This document shows positions 19,064 through 27,548 of a stretch of 64,000 bases of DNA, in pieces (position 1 is the stretch's first letter; every line of letters begins with the position of its first letter). The notes under the pieces were generated by a model. That model was not told where the DNA came from. It ran no database searches and saw only the letters and a program-made list of their open reading frames with translations. The DNA comes from Aliiglaciecola sp. M165 (lineage in GTDB: Bacteria; Pseudomonadota; Gammaproteobacteria; Enterobacterales; Alteromonadaceae), in contig NZ_VKKH01000006.1 of the NCBI RefSeq assembly GCF_007197995.1, forward strand, positions 186,001 to 250,000, read 5' to 3'. Both the position numbers and the translations under genes were made by a program.

Positions 19064-19267
19064 TTGGCGTTTTTATCTGCTAACCTTATTTTTGCAATGT
19101 GTCACGGACGTAACACTACACAACAAATACATGTACATTGGAATATCTATACTTCTGTTTGACCAGTTCGTTTTGGAAAGTTTCAGTTAGTCACATGCGT
19201 CGTAATTTCGTTCTACACAGCTTAACCAGCGTGCATGCGCTGAAATTTTTAAAATATAGGAATCACT
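19064..19267 (+). promoter_or_regulatory. Promoter and long leader of the cold-shock gene, with cold-box-like element
   Basis: TTGGCG (19064-19069), a 17-bp spacer and TATTTT (19087-19092) make a plausible sigma-70 promoter, with start near 19099. The leader to the ATG would be about 168 nt, close to the roughly 160-nt leader of E. coli cspA. GGACGTAAC at 19106-19114 resembles the cold box core (TGACGTACAGA) and lies near the expected 5' end. TAGGAAT precedes the ATG. Upstream, 18888-19063 shows nothing further beyond promoter-like A+T-rich DNA. Confidence 0.45.
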
Positions 19268-19474
19268 ATGTCTAAAACTACTGGAACTGTTAAATGGTTC
19301 AACCCAGAAAAAGGCTTTGGCTTTATTACTCCTGATGGCGGCGGAGCAGATGTGTTTGTTCACTTTCGTGCGATCGCAATCGATGGTTACAAAACTCTAA
19401 ACGAAGGGCAGCAAGTATCCTTCGAAATTGAGCAAGGCCAAAAAGGACCGCAAGCCGCAAACGTTACGATTTAG
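19268..19474 (+). CDS. CspA-family cold-shock protein
   Basis: A 68-residue single cold-shock domain, a small RNA/ssDNA chaperone. T-G-T-V-K-W-F-N at the start, the RNP1 motif K-G-F-G-F-I and the RNP2 motif V-F-V-H-F are all present. The C-terminal strand G-P-Q-A-A-N-V-T-I completes the five-stranded barrel. It is monocistronic, with a long upstream leader and a structured repeat after the stop. Confidence 0.95.
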   Translation: MSKTTGTVKWFNPEKGFGFITPDGGGADVFVHFRAIAIDGYKTLNEGQQVSFEIEQGQKGPQAANVTI

Positions 19475-19515
19475 TTTGTCGTTTCGAATTTTCGAATACG
19501 AAAACCACAAATTAT

Positions 19516-19746
19516 CAACGTCATCCCGGCGCGTAAAAAACAACGTCATCCCGTTGTGCAATAAATCAACGTCGTCCCGGTATGTAAAAATCAACGTCAT
19601 CCCGGCACGCTCTTGAGCCGGGATCTTCTAAACCTTTCGCAATGCCCGAACAGATCACCGATAAAAGCGCTCGGGGAAGACGTATTTGATGTAACGGGGA
19701 AGGCGTATTTGATGTAACGGGGAAGACGTGTTTTTAAAATCGGGGT
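19516..19746. repeat. Structured intergenic repeat, locus B: two opposed phased arms around a hairpin
   Basis: Left arm: CAACGTCATCCCGG-like units start at 19516, 19541, 19567 and 19592 (25-26 bp phase, about CAACGTCATCCCGGNNNGTA). The last unit enters a perfect 8-bp hairpin: ATCCCGGC (19599-19606), loop ACGCTCTTGA, GCCGGGAT (19617-19624). After a 48-bp gap the right arm has GGGGAAGACGTATTTGATGT units with GGGG at 19673, 19696, 19719 and 19742, an exact 23-bp phase. GGGGAAGACGT is close to the reverse complement of ACGTCATCCC, so the arms face each other. It lies between the cold-shock gene and the end of galE. Confidence 0.8.
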
Positions 19747-19765
19747 AAGATTTGGCGTTTAAAGA

Positions 19766-20779
19766 TCAATAACCATTAGGGTTCTGCGACTGCCAGTGCC
19801 ACGAATCCTTACACATATCCGCCAAGGTCTTAGTCGCTTTCCAACCCAATTCGGCCTCAGCCAACGTTGGATCAGCATAACAAGCGGCGATATCACCGCT
19901 GCGTCGCGGAACGATTTTGTATGGTACTGCCTGACCACTTTGTTTTTCAAACTCTTTGACCATTTCCAACACGCTGTAGCCTTGGCCAGTACCCAAGTTA
20001 TAGGTCACTAACCCGCAATTGCTTGCTAATTTTTCAAGAGCCTTTAGATGGCCATTGGCTAGGTCTTCAACATGAATATAGTCTCTAACTCCTGTTCCGT
20101 CAGCAGTGTCGTAATCATCGCCAAATACTGATAAACATTCACGTTTGCCGGTAGCGACTTGGGTGATAAAAGGCATCAGGTTATTTGGAATGCCGTTAGG
20201 ATTCTCGCCAATACGACCAGATGGGTGCGCACCGACAGGATTGAAATACCTTAATAGTGCGATGTTCCAACGATTGTCAGATTGATATAAGTCTTTCAAA
20301 ACCAGCTCTACCATTAACTTAGACTGCCCATAGGGGTTTGTTGGTTGCCCTGTGGGAAGGTTTTCATGGAGTGGTAGGGTAGTCGGGTCACCGTAAACAG
20401 TGGCGGATGAACTAAATACCAGTGATCTGATTTCATGTTTTGCCATAACTTCGCACAATACCAGCGTGCCATATACGTTGTTACGATAATAAGTTAAAGG
20501 CATTTCCACCGATTCGCCGACAGCTTTAAGCCCAGCAAAATGAATTACAGATTTGATTTGGTGTTCGGTAAAAAGCTTGTTGAGTATGTCTGCGTCTTGA
20601 ATGTCACCTTCTACAAAAGTGACTGATCTGCCTGTGATTTCTTCAACACGTTTAATGGATTCGGCAGATGAATTGCATAAGTTGTCGAGTACAACGACTT
20701 TAGTGTTGGCCTCTAAAAGTTGCAGCACAGTATGGCTGCCAATGTAGCCGGCTCCGCCGGTAACTAAAATCGCTGGCAT
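19766..20779 (-). CDS. galE: GalE, UDP-glucose 4-epimerase
   Basis: A 337-residue short-chain dehydrogenase-type epimerase (E. coli GalE 338) that interconverts UDP-glucose and UDP-galactose. The NAD motif [11 protein letters not shown] starts 5 residues in; the catalytic Y-x3-K is [15 protein letters not shown] near the C-terminus is typical of GalE. The start at 20779 is chosen because AAGGA lies 10 bases upstream; alternatives at 20788 and 20812 lack such spacing. Only one base separates it from the upstream membrane-protein gene. It may supply UDP-galactose for the polysaccharide locus 3 kb away. Confidence 0.96.
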   Translation of the reverse strand: MPAILVTGGAGYIGSHTVLQLLEANTKVVVLDNLCNSSAESIKRVEEITGRSVTFVEGDIQDADILNKLFTEHQIKSVIHFAGLKAVGESVEMPLTYYRNNVYGTLVLCEVMAKHEIRSLVFSSSATVYGDPTTLPLHENLPTGQPTNPYGQSKLMVELVLKDLYQSDNRWNIALLRYFNPVGAHPSGRIGENPNGIPNNLMPFITQVATGKRECLSVFGDDYDTADGTGVRDYIHVEDLANGHLKALEKLASNCGLVTYNLGTGQGYSVLEMVKEFEKQSGQAVPYKIVPRRSGDIAACYADPTLAEAELGWKATKTLADMCKDSWHWQSQNPNGY

Positions 20780-20780
20780 A

Positions 20781-21116
20781 TTAATCATTTCCTTTAGATT
20801 CAGATGGGTCACTTAAATATTTAGCGCACATGCTGTACTGAAACGGTTTGAGTAAAAAAGGATAAGCCAAAATGAACAACCCTGCCCATACTAACGCGGA
20901 CCAATCCTCTGCAGAACGCAAAATAAACACAAACACAGGCACTATTATTAAAAGTTTACATATATTCAGAAGTAATTTTTCTGGGGCTGTCAGCTTGTTT
21001 TCAGCAGCTCTGAGCTTATCCATGCGCTCTGCCATGGCAAGGCCCTGTAATTGCGGGATCTGACGGGTAGAAAAATATAACTTCACAGTTTCAACCTCTA
21101 AAAGAGTGTTAGTCAA
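20781..21116 (-). CDS. Small conserved membrane protein upstream of galE
   Basis: A 111-residue protein. Residues about 1-50 are soluble and charged ([14 protein letters not shown], then [11 protein letters not shown]). Two hydrophobic segments follow (about 50-66 and 74-90), separated by a short loop, and the C-terminus is hydrophilic. I cannot name the family with certainty; small two-helix proteins of this kind are common in Alteromonadales. Its stop is one base before galE, so the two are translationally coupled. Confidence 0.65.
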   Translation of the reverse strand: MTNTLLEVETVKLYFSTRQIPQLQGLAMAERMDKLRAAENKLTAPEKLLLNICKLLIIVPVFVFILRSAEDWSALVWAGLFILAYPFLLKPFQYSMCAKYLSDPSESKGND

Positions 21117-21150
21117 TAAATGGGCGCATTATACCCATTTAAAAAGAAAA

Positions 21151-21185
21151 CGCCCTGATTCGAAGTTAAAATTTCGAACAGGGCG
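21151..21185 (-). terminator. Rho-independent terminator after the POT transporter gene
   Basis: CGCCCTG (21151-21157) pairs with CAGGGCG (21179-21185), and inside it TTCGAA (21159-21164) with TTCGAA (21173-21178). Read on the - strand the stem is followed by TTTTCTTTTT. It lies about 70 bp beyond the transporter stop. Confidence 0.8.
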
Positions 21186-21204
21186 TAGTTTACAATTTCT
21201 ACAA

Positions 21205-21237
21205 TTAATTAATAGTGTTATTTATACTATTAATTAA
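21205..21237. repeat. A+T-only inverted repeat next to the POT terminator
   Basis: TTAATTAATAGT (21205-21216), a 9-nt spacer, and ACTATTAATTAA (21226-21237): a perfect 12-bp inverted repeat, between the transporter stop and the G+C-rich terminator. It could be an operator, a transcript-stabilising hairpin or part of a tandem terminator. Confidence 0.6.
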
Positions 21238-21257
21238 ATGGTTCTAATCTAACACAA

Positions 21258-22787
21258 TCAAGCTTTAGCAGTTTCCACGTTTTCCTCGGCTAACAATTCC
21301 CATTTTTTTGTCTTGAGTGTAAACAGAGCAACTACAACACCAACAGCAATGGTTACCAATGCGATATGCAAGAAAAGTTCGGGCATTTGATTTACATTGT
21401 TGGGGTCAAATCTACCAGCAAGTAGGCCGGCAACAACATTTCCTATTGAATAAGTTAAAACAAATACGCCCATCATTTGTCCTGCGAAACGCTTAGGTGA
21501 AAGTTTACTCACAGCACTCAATGCTACTGGACTCAGGCATAGTTCACCTACCGTATGGAGGAAATACGTTGCTACCAACCAATATGGTGCAACTTTCAAC
21601 CCTGTCGCGGCAAGTTGTGCTGCGAAAAACATCACGATAAACCCGGTTGCCATAATGACCAGACCCAGTGCGCATTTAATGCCATATGATGGAGTGATCA
21701 TTTTTTTAGCTAGGTTAATCCACAGTGCAGCAATGAAAGGGGAGAGAATAATAATAAAAAGAGAATTTGATAGCTGAAACCAAATTGTTGGAATCTCATC
21801 AAACACATAGCCAATTATTGGAATTGTGACAGGGTCGACAACCCGGTCGGTGAAGTCTTGTGCGAAAAGATTTAAAGATGACCCCGCCTGTTCAAAGCCC
21901 GCCCAAAAACAAGCCGAGGCTACGCAAACCAAAAATAAAGCAGCTAAGCTTTTCTTTTCGTTTGCGTTTAGATTTCCGAGATAAAATATTCCAGCAAAAT
22001 ATGCGATGAAAATGACAGTGATAATGACAGCTGCTGACTCTGCTACGGAAACAGGATTGATGACTAGTAGTCCCATAATTGAAGATACAGTAATGACAGA
22101 TAGGCCTATTAAAAAGGCTAAAATGATCATCCAGCTTGTACTGCGCATTTTTGGGGATAATTCATGTGTAGGTTTTGCGCCTGCTTCGCCTAATCTGTGC
22201 TGCGTAATTTTAAAAACTACTAAGCCTAGCGCCATACCAATCGCTGCGAGTCCAAATGCACCGTGCCAATATCCTTCTTCTTTCAGAGGGCCAACCGATA
22301 AATAAGCAATGAAAGAACCGATATTTATTCCCATGTAATATAGGGTATATCCTGCATCTCTTCGTTTATCTTTCTCATCGTAAAGCTGCCCAACCAAAGC
22401 TCCGATATTTGGTTTTAACAAACCAGTTCCTAGAACTACTAAAATTAGACCTACAAAAAAAGTGTTATCGTTGGGTATGGCCAATACAATGTGCCCTGCT
22501 AGTATTACCAGTCCACCGTACCAAACCGTTTTTTGGCAACCGAGTAATCTATCCGCAATCCAACCACCTGGTAAACCCATAAGATAGACCGCACCAGTAT
22601 ATAATCCGTAGATCGCCGTCGCACTTGCAACAGTTATCAACAACCCACCCTCTTGGATACTAGCCGTCATATAGAGTACGAGCAATGCACGCATACCGTA
22701 ATAACTAAATCTTTCCCACATTTCAGTGAAAAAAAGTGTAAGTAAGCCACCAGGGTGACCAAAAAAATCTGGAATTTTAGAATTCAT
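21258..22787 (-). CDS. POT/PTR family proton-dependent oligopeptide transporter
   Basis: A 509-residue major-facilitator protein with about 14 hydrophobic segments. It takes up di- and tripeptides with protons. POT signatures are seen: F-F-T-E-M-W-E-R-F-S-Y-Y-G-M-R-A-L-L (the E-x2-E-R-F motif of helix 1), P-G-G-W-I-A-D-R-L-L-G, and G-x-G-L-L-K-P-N-I-G with Y-Y-M-G-I-N-I-G-S-F in helices 4-5. AAGGCAGC lies before the ATG. It is monocistronic, with its own terminator, and diverges from the polysaccharide locus. Confidence 0.93.
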   Translation of the reverse strand: MNSKIPDFFGHPGGLLTLFFTEMWERFSYYGMRALLVLYMTASIQEGGLLITVASATAIYGLYTGAVYLMGLPGGWIADRLLGCQKTVWYGGLVILAGHIVLAIPNDNTFFVGLILVVLGTGLLKPNIGALVGQLYDEKDKRRDAGYTLYYMGINIGSFIAYLSVGPLKEEGYWHGAFGLAAIGMALGLVVFKITQHRLGEAGAKPTHELSPKMRSTSWMIILAFLIGLSVITVSSIMGLLVINPVSVAESAAVIITVIFIAYFAGIFYLGNLNANEKKSLAALFLVCVASACFWAGFEQAGSSLNLFAQDFTDRVVDPVTIPIIGYVFDEIPTIWFQLSNSLFIIILSPFIAALWINLAKKMITPSYGIKCALGLVIMATGFIVMFFAAQLAATGLKVAPYWLVATYFLHTVGELCLSPVALSAVSKLSPKRFAGQMMGVFVLTYSIGNVVAGLLAGRFDPNNVNQMPELFLHIALVTIAVGVVVALFTLKTKKWELLAEENVETAKA

Positions 22788-23466
22788 TTATTGCTGCCTT
22801 TAGGTGAGCGTTGACAAACCTCTATAGACTAAAAGTTTGCTACCTAATACTCATATTATCGTTGTTATAATTTTACCCAACGCATACGTCGGATGATTGA
22901 GAGAGTTGTTTATACTAAAGGCCAAGCAACAAAACAACCAAGAAAGATTTTGAAAAGAAAATCGAAGTATAAATTTTAGTTTACTAAATCCCGAGAAAAT
23001 GAATATTACAAATATGACAACTTTATTGCGCGGTGCATTGTTATGGTGCAAAATCACGTGCAAAAATGGCGCATACTAAAGTGCAAAAGCGCCCTATTAT
23101 TGGTCGTCATCTATTGCTTTTGAAAATACCGTCGCATTCTTGCGACGGTGTATTGTGCGAATATTAGACTAAACTTTTCGTTTGTAATTAACAGATTAGT
23201 TACATTTCGGTTAAAATTTGTAACACGATAATGCTGGTATTAAGTGACACTTTATTGGTAAGATCCCAAAGTCGACGTAGCGTTAGCGCCGTTAATAAAG
23301 ACAAAGGTGTATGGATTAAGTCTTTTACTTTGTCAAAAACTAGAATGTTGCCTCAGCGAAGCAAGGAACACGTGCTAACGAATGACATTTAATAAAATAA
23401 GGCTTAAATATTGCTTTGGTTCATAAAAAAGAAAAAGCGATGGATTGACAAGGGACACTGTATTAT
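22788..23466 (+). promoter_or_regulatory. Control region upstream of the polysaccharide locus
   Basis: About 680 bp without a convincing gene. It contains four GTGCA-type repeats: GTGCATTG at 23033 and GTGCAAAA at 23046, 23058 and 23081. A perfect 9-bp hairpin, ACCGTCGCA-TTCT-TGCGACGGT (23128-23149), has no T run. A GACGTAGCGT segment (23274-23283) shares the GTAGCGT core of the RfaH-recruiting ops element. It must carry the transporter promoter (leftward) and the main promoter of the wecA-kps-rml operon (rightward). None of these assignments is proven. Confidence 0.4.
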
Positions 23467-24534
23467 ATGTTAGCCCACTTGGAATTTGTTCCACTATTTA
23501 CTGCATTTTTTGTTGCGGTAATCCTATTAGTTGTGATGACACCGTTTGCACACCAGCTCGGTTTAGTTGATCATCCTTCTGCCCGTAAACACCACAACGG
23601 ACGCGTCCCTTTAACTGGGGGGGTAGCTATTTTTGGAGCAGTACTCATTACCAGTGTACTCACCGATGTGTGGTTCAAGAATGGTTCGTTATTTTTTACT
23701 GCTTCATTTTTTATCGTTCTGCTTGGAATGCTAGATGACAAATTTGATTTAAGCGCCAAGGGGCGATTGATGTGTCAATTTGGCGTCGCAGCAATTATGG
23801 CGTGGGCAGCTCAAAACTACATTACTTCTCTTGGTGATATCTTTGGCTTTGGTGCAACAGACTTCGGTTTGTTTGGCTATTTCTTTACTTTGATATGCGT
23901 TGTGGGTGTTATTAACGCCTTCAACATGATAGACGGTATTGACGGCCTTGCAGGTGGAATGAGTCTAATTGTGTTACTAGCCGTCGTGTTTTTATTATTG
24001 GTTTCTAACAACGGCGAAGCAATCATGGCCCCAATGATGGTGGTTTCTGCTATCGTCCCATTCTTAGCGTTTAACCTCAGCTGGAAAGGATTCAAAGGTA
24101 ATAAGATTTTCATGGGCGACAGTGGTAGTATGTTCGTTGGGCTAACAATCGTTTGGTTGATGGTTGATTTTACCCAAGGGGCAGAAGCAGCAATGCGTCC
24201 TATTACAGCGGTGTGGATCATTGGTTTACCACTAATGGACATGGCCGCCATCATGTACCGTCGAGCTAGAAAAGGTCAGTCAGTGCTTAAGCCCGACCGT
24301 CAGCACTTACATAATATCTTCATGCGCGCAGGCCTGTCTTCGCGTCGTTCATTGGCTGCTATTCTTCTGATGGGCTGTGGCTATGCCGCGATAGGTATTC
24401 TAGGAGAGCTTTACGAGGTTTCTGAAACAATCATGTTTTGGGGCTTTATGATTTCACTAGTTGTGTACAGCCTGGTTATTCAGAATATCTGGACAATTTT
24501 GCGTATCGTGCGGAACATCAGAAAAACATCGTAG
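23467..24534 (+). CDS. wecA: WecA-type undecaprenyl-phosphate HexNAc-1-phosphate transferase
   Basis: A 355-residue polytopic membrane protein of the MraY/WecA family, which starts polysaccharide repeat units by moving a sugar-1-phosphate (GlcNAc-1-P in WecA) from UDP-sugar to undecaprenyl phosphate. About 11 hydrophobic segments are visible. Catalytic motifs: G-M-L-D-D-K-F-D (Asp pair), N-A-F-N-M-I-D-G-I-D-G-L, F-M-G-D-S-G-S-M, and the histidine loop D-R-Q-H-L-H-N-I-F-M-R-A-G. It opens the surface-polysaccharide locus. The donor sugar cannot be fixed from the sequence. Confidence 0.92.
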   Translation: MLAHLEFVPLFTAFFVAVILLVVMTPFAHQLGLVDHPSARKHHNGRVPLTGGVAIFGAVLITSVLTDVWFKNGSLFFTASFFIVLLGMLDDKFDLSAKGRLMCQFGVAAIMAWAAQNYITSLGDIFGFGATDFGLFGYFFTLICVVGVINAFNMIDGIDGLAGGMSLIVLLAVVFLLLVSNNGEAIMAPMMVVSAIVPFLAFNLSWKGFKGNKIFMGDSGSMFVGLTIVWLMVDFTQGAEAAMRPITAVWIIGLPLMDMAAIMYRRARKGQSVLKPDRQHLHNIFMRAGLSSRRSLAAILLMGCGYAAIGILGELYEVSETIMFWGFMISLVVYSLVIQNIWTILRIVRNIRKTS

Positions 24535-24636
24535 TCGAACACTTCGTTGTAATCAAACAAGGACGGCGCCGTAGACTTTGCAAATACGTCGCTTATCTGT
24601 AATATCTATTCATTTGTAGTGTGACCATATAACTTC

Positions 24637-24996
24637 ATGAAAAATTTACTTACTTTTTGCGCTGCAATTCTTGCATTGCAAGGATGCTCGAGTATCGATC
24701 AGCCAGTCGCTCAACGAGCGTTGGTGGAGCACGAATATGTCGACCCTGCTCAGCCAGTTGATTCTGCTCTGGCAACAGCATTGATTAATGCTCCTGTTGG
24801 CAAAGTAATGATTGTTAGAGGGGAGCAAGTTCTTTTTGGAAAAACATTTTTTTCTGCCTCTGGTTTAACTTGCAGAACCGCATCATCAAATGAAAATAGT
24901 GAACGTATTTATTGCCAGCGGGGACTTCAAGATTGGTTTCAGGTAAATCGAGTTATCTCTGAATATCAAGCTGCTGAGGAGTTAGAAGCAAAATAA
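24637..24996 (+). CDS. Small lipoprotein in the polysaccharide export operon
   Basis: A 119-residue protein with a lipoprotein signal (M-K-N-L-L-T-F-C-A-A-I-L-A-L-Q-G-C, Cys17) and a short mature domain with two Cys residues (L-T-C-R-T and I-Y-C-Q-R-G), which could form a disulfide. I do not recognise a named family. Its stop overlaps the start of the kpsD-like gene by one base (TAATG), so it probably acts with the export machinery, for instance at the outer membrane. Similar small lipoproteins occur next to polysaccharide export genes in other marine bacteria. Confidence 0.7.
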   Translation: MKNLLTFCAAILALQGCSSIDQPVAQRALVEHEYVDPAQPVDSALATALINAPVGKVMIVRGEQVLFGKTFFSASGLTCRTASSNENSERIYCQRGLQDWFQVNRVISEYQAAEELEAK

Positions 24997-26744
24997 TGCG
25001 CCAGATGATTAAACTTCTTACTTTATTTATCATAATGTTTGGGCACGCCACTAGTGCGGTAGCGCAACAAACGATTACAGAAGAACAATTGCGACAGGCG
25101 CAACAAGCAGGTCAAAGTGACCGAGTTGACCTATCACAATATATCCAATCTGGTGGCAATAGTACCGGACGCAACCAGCCAATTAATTTGCCCACATCAT
25201 CAGGACCTATGCCAGCTGGAGAGGAAGGTATGCCGCCTCCGTATGGAGCAAATTTGTTTGATGGGGGTTACGAATCAGAACGTAGTGACGGTTTAAACAG
25301 CAGCTACCTTGTTGCACCCGGGGACAAAATCTCCATCCAGATGTGGGGTACAGTTAACCGCGCAGAAGTCGTAACAGTTGATAACCAAGGCAATATTTTT
25401 ATTCCCGATGTTGGTCCCATTACAGTAAAGGATGTACCTGCAAATCGAATTAACTCCGTTGTCACCCAAAACATTAAAACTGTTTACACCAACAACGTTA
25501 GAATTTACGTCAATTTACTCACAGCTACTCCTGTTAGCGTGTTTGTTGCAGGTCCAGTCGTACGACCAGGGCAATATGCTGGGTTAGCATCTGACTCGGT
25601 TTTATTTTTCCTGAAGCGTGCGGGTGGTATAGATCCTTATCGTGGAAGCTATCGAAATATTACGGTATTGCGAAACAACGAAATTGTACTTGATTATGAT
25701 CTGTACAAGTTTCTTAAAGACGGTCGATTACCGGCATTTTCTTTTAAAGATGAAGATGTAATTTTGGTAGGCGAGCAAGGTGCTATGGTGACGGTAGAAG
25801 GCGCAGCTCGTTACCCATTTAGATTCGAGCTTACCGAAGATAATAGCACTGGTGAGTCTTTGGTGTTCTATTCCCGACCGCTGTCTAAGACTAGCCATGT
25901 GGCGGTAACCGGAAGTCGACCAGAAGGCCCTATTTCTGTCTATCTACCCATTAACGATTTTGATGCTTTTTCAATGGCTGATGGCGATAAAGTGCTGTTT
26001 AACGATGACATAAGACCTCAAGTAATTAGTGTGCAACTCTCCGGAAGTTACATAGGGCCTTCGTTTTACACGGTAGAAAAAGATACTCGTCTACTTGATT
26101 TGCTGAATCATATAGAAATCGATCCAGCGCAAGCCAATTACGGTTCTATTTATATTAAGCGAGAGAGTGTTGCCGAACAGCAAAAAGAACTAATAAACGA
26201 ATCACTTAATCGTTTGGAACGTAGCATTTTCACCGCGCCTGCCAGCAGTGATGGGGAAGCGCGAATTCGCGCTCAAGAAGCACAATTAGTATCGCAATTT
26301 GTGGCAAGAGCCAGACAAATCGAACCACTTGGAAAAGTAATTGTTTCCGAAAATGGCAAGGTAGCAAATATTCGTCTTGAACAAGGTGACGAGATAGTAA
26401 TCCCCGCGCAAACAGATTTGATTCAAGTGTCAGGTGAAGTTCTGATGCCTCAGGCCATCGTGTATAACCCTGAAGCAACTATTGAAGATTACGTTGCCTG
26501 GGCTGGTGGGTTTAGTGAACGCGCCGACGATGACCGCATCGCCATTTTACATGCCAACGGTTTAACCTCGTTTGTTGAATCTGGCGGTGGACACTGGTAC
26601 CGCGAAAGAGATGGAAAATCTTTGCAAGCTGGGGACCAAATACTAGTCCTACCTAAAGTTGATACTAAGTTTATGCAAACGATCAAAGATGTTACCCAAA
26701 TCATCTATCAGATAGCTATTGCTGCAAATGTCGCATCTGATTAG
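24996..26744 (+). CDS. kpsD: KpsD-like outer-membrane/periplasmic polysaccharide export protein (OPX)
   Basis: A 582-residue OPX protein with a cleavable signal peptide (A-V-A-Q near residue 24) and no lipobox, as in KpsD (558 residues) rather than the lipoprotein Wza. After a Gln-rich stretch, residues about 105-190 hold the polysaccharide-export domain (V-A-P-G-D-K-I-S-I-Q-M-W-G, G-N-I-F-I-P-D-V-G-P). SLBB-type domains follow (F-V-A-G-P-V-V-R-P-G-Q-Y; V-S-G-E-V-L-M-P-Q-A-I). A hydrophobic C-terminal helix is present. It would guide the polymer across periplasm and outer membrane with KpsE and KpsMT, which follow directly. Confidence 0.88.
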   Translation: MRQMIKLLTLFIIMFGHATSAVAQQTITEEQLRQAQQAGQSDRVDLSQYIQSGGNSTGRNQPINLPTSSGPMPAGEEGMPPPYGANLFDGGYESERSDGLNSSYLVAPGDKISIQMWGTVNRAEVVTVDNQGNIFIPDVGPITVKDVPANRINSVVTQNIKTVYTNNVRIYVNLLTATPVSVFVAGPVVRPGQYAGLASDSVLFFLKRAGGIDPYRGSYRNITVLRNNEIVLDYDLYKFLKDGRLPAFSFKDEDVILVGEQGAMVTVEGAARYPFRFELTEDNSTGESLVFYSRPLSKTSHVAVTGSRPEGPISVYLPINDFDAFSMADGDKVLFNDDIRPQVISVQLSGSYIGPSFYTVEKDTRLLDLLNHIEIDPAQANYGSIYIKRESVAEQQKELINESLNRLERSIFTAPASSDGEARIRAQEAQLVSQFVARARQIEPLGKVIVSENGKVANIRLEQGDEIVIPAQTDLIQVSGEVLMPQAIVYNPEATIEDYVAWAGGFSERADDDRIAILHANGLTSFVESGGGHWYRERDGKSLQAGDQILVLPKVDTKFMQTIKDVTQIIYQIAIAANVASD

Positions 26745-26762
26745 TAGAGCTAAATAGTCCTT

Positions 26763-27548
26763 ATGACAACAGTTATAAAGCGTAACAAATGGGAAATCTG
26801 GCGAGATGTCATTTTTGCATTGTTTGCTCGTGAAATTCGCACTGGGTTTAATGATAAATTTGGTTTGAGTTGGGCTGTTATTAGTCCCGTAGTATTTATA
26901 TTCATACTGTCTTTCATTCGAGGAAGAATAGGAGGAGCGGACATTCACACAATCCCAGCATTTACTTTTATGGCACTGGGTATAGTATTCATCCAGTCAT
27001 TTTTACAAACTCTGGGAGCTGCCGCGGGAGCAATAGGCAAGAATAAGTCGCTTTACGCGTTTAGGCAGGTTCAACCCATAAGTGCAGTTGTCGCTTCAGG
27101 GCTTTTTCAATTCCTTGTAAAGTTGTTCGTAATATTTGGCATCATAGTTTTGATGTACTTCCTAGGTATGGAAGTGACTATCTCGAACCCACTTCTTTTC
27201 ATTTATTGTTACGCGGTGCTTTGGTTGTTTGCTATGTTGAGTGGTCTTGCATTCGGCATTTCTGAATTGTTTATACCTGAAATTAAAAAAATCAGAGATT
27301 TGATGACTAGACCTTTGTTTTTCATTTCCGGCGTGTTTTTCTCCCTCCAAGATTTTCCAAAAGACTATTGGTACCTACTAGACTGGAATCCCATATTACA
27401 TGCAATCGAGTTAGCCAGATTTTCTGTTTATTCTACTTATGGTAGTGGTGGTGTTAGTTTAAATTACTTAACAGGCGTCACGCTTGTTACGTTTACACTA
27501 TCCCTTTGTGTTTACCACATTTCATGGAAGCAGGCGATAAGCAGATGA
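26763..27548 (+). CDS. kpsM: KpsM-like ABC-2 polysaccharide export permease
   Basis: A 261-residue inner-membrane permease with six predicted membrane helices, the usual size for KpsM. The N-terminus has the typical amphipathic region (F-A-L-F-A-R-E-I-R-T-G-F-N-D-K-F-G-L-S-W-A) just before helix 1. It forms a dimeric channel for capsule export driven by KpsT. Its stop overlaps the kpsT start by 4 bases (ATGA). Confidence 0.9.
   Translation: MTTVIKRNKWEIWRDVIFALFAREIRTGFNDKFGLSWAVISPVVFIFILSFIRGRIGGADIHTIPAFTFMALGIVFIQSFLQTLGAAAGAIGKNKSLYAFRQVQPISAVVASGLFQFLVKLFVIFGIIVLMYFLGMEVTISNPLLFIYCYAVLWLFAMLSGLAFGISELFIPEIKKIRDLMTRPLFFISGVFFSLQDFPKDYWYLLDWNPILHAIELARFSVYSTYGSGGVSLNYLTGVTLVTFTLSLCVYHISWKQAISR

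Noticed and set aside
19516-19746. CRISPR-like array
   Set aside because: Units are 23-26 bp end to end with almost no spacer, the two arms are inverted, and no cas genes are near.
23128-23149. Rho-independent terminator in the polysaccharide leader
   Set aside because: The hairpin is strong but no T run follows on either strand.
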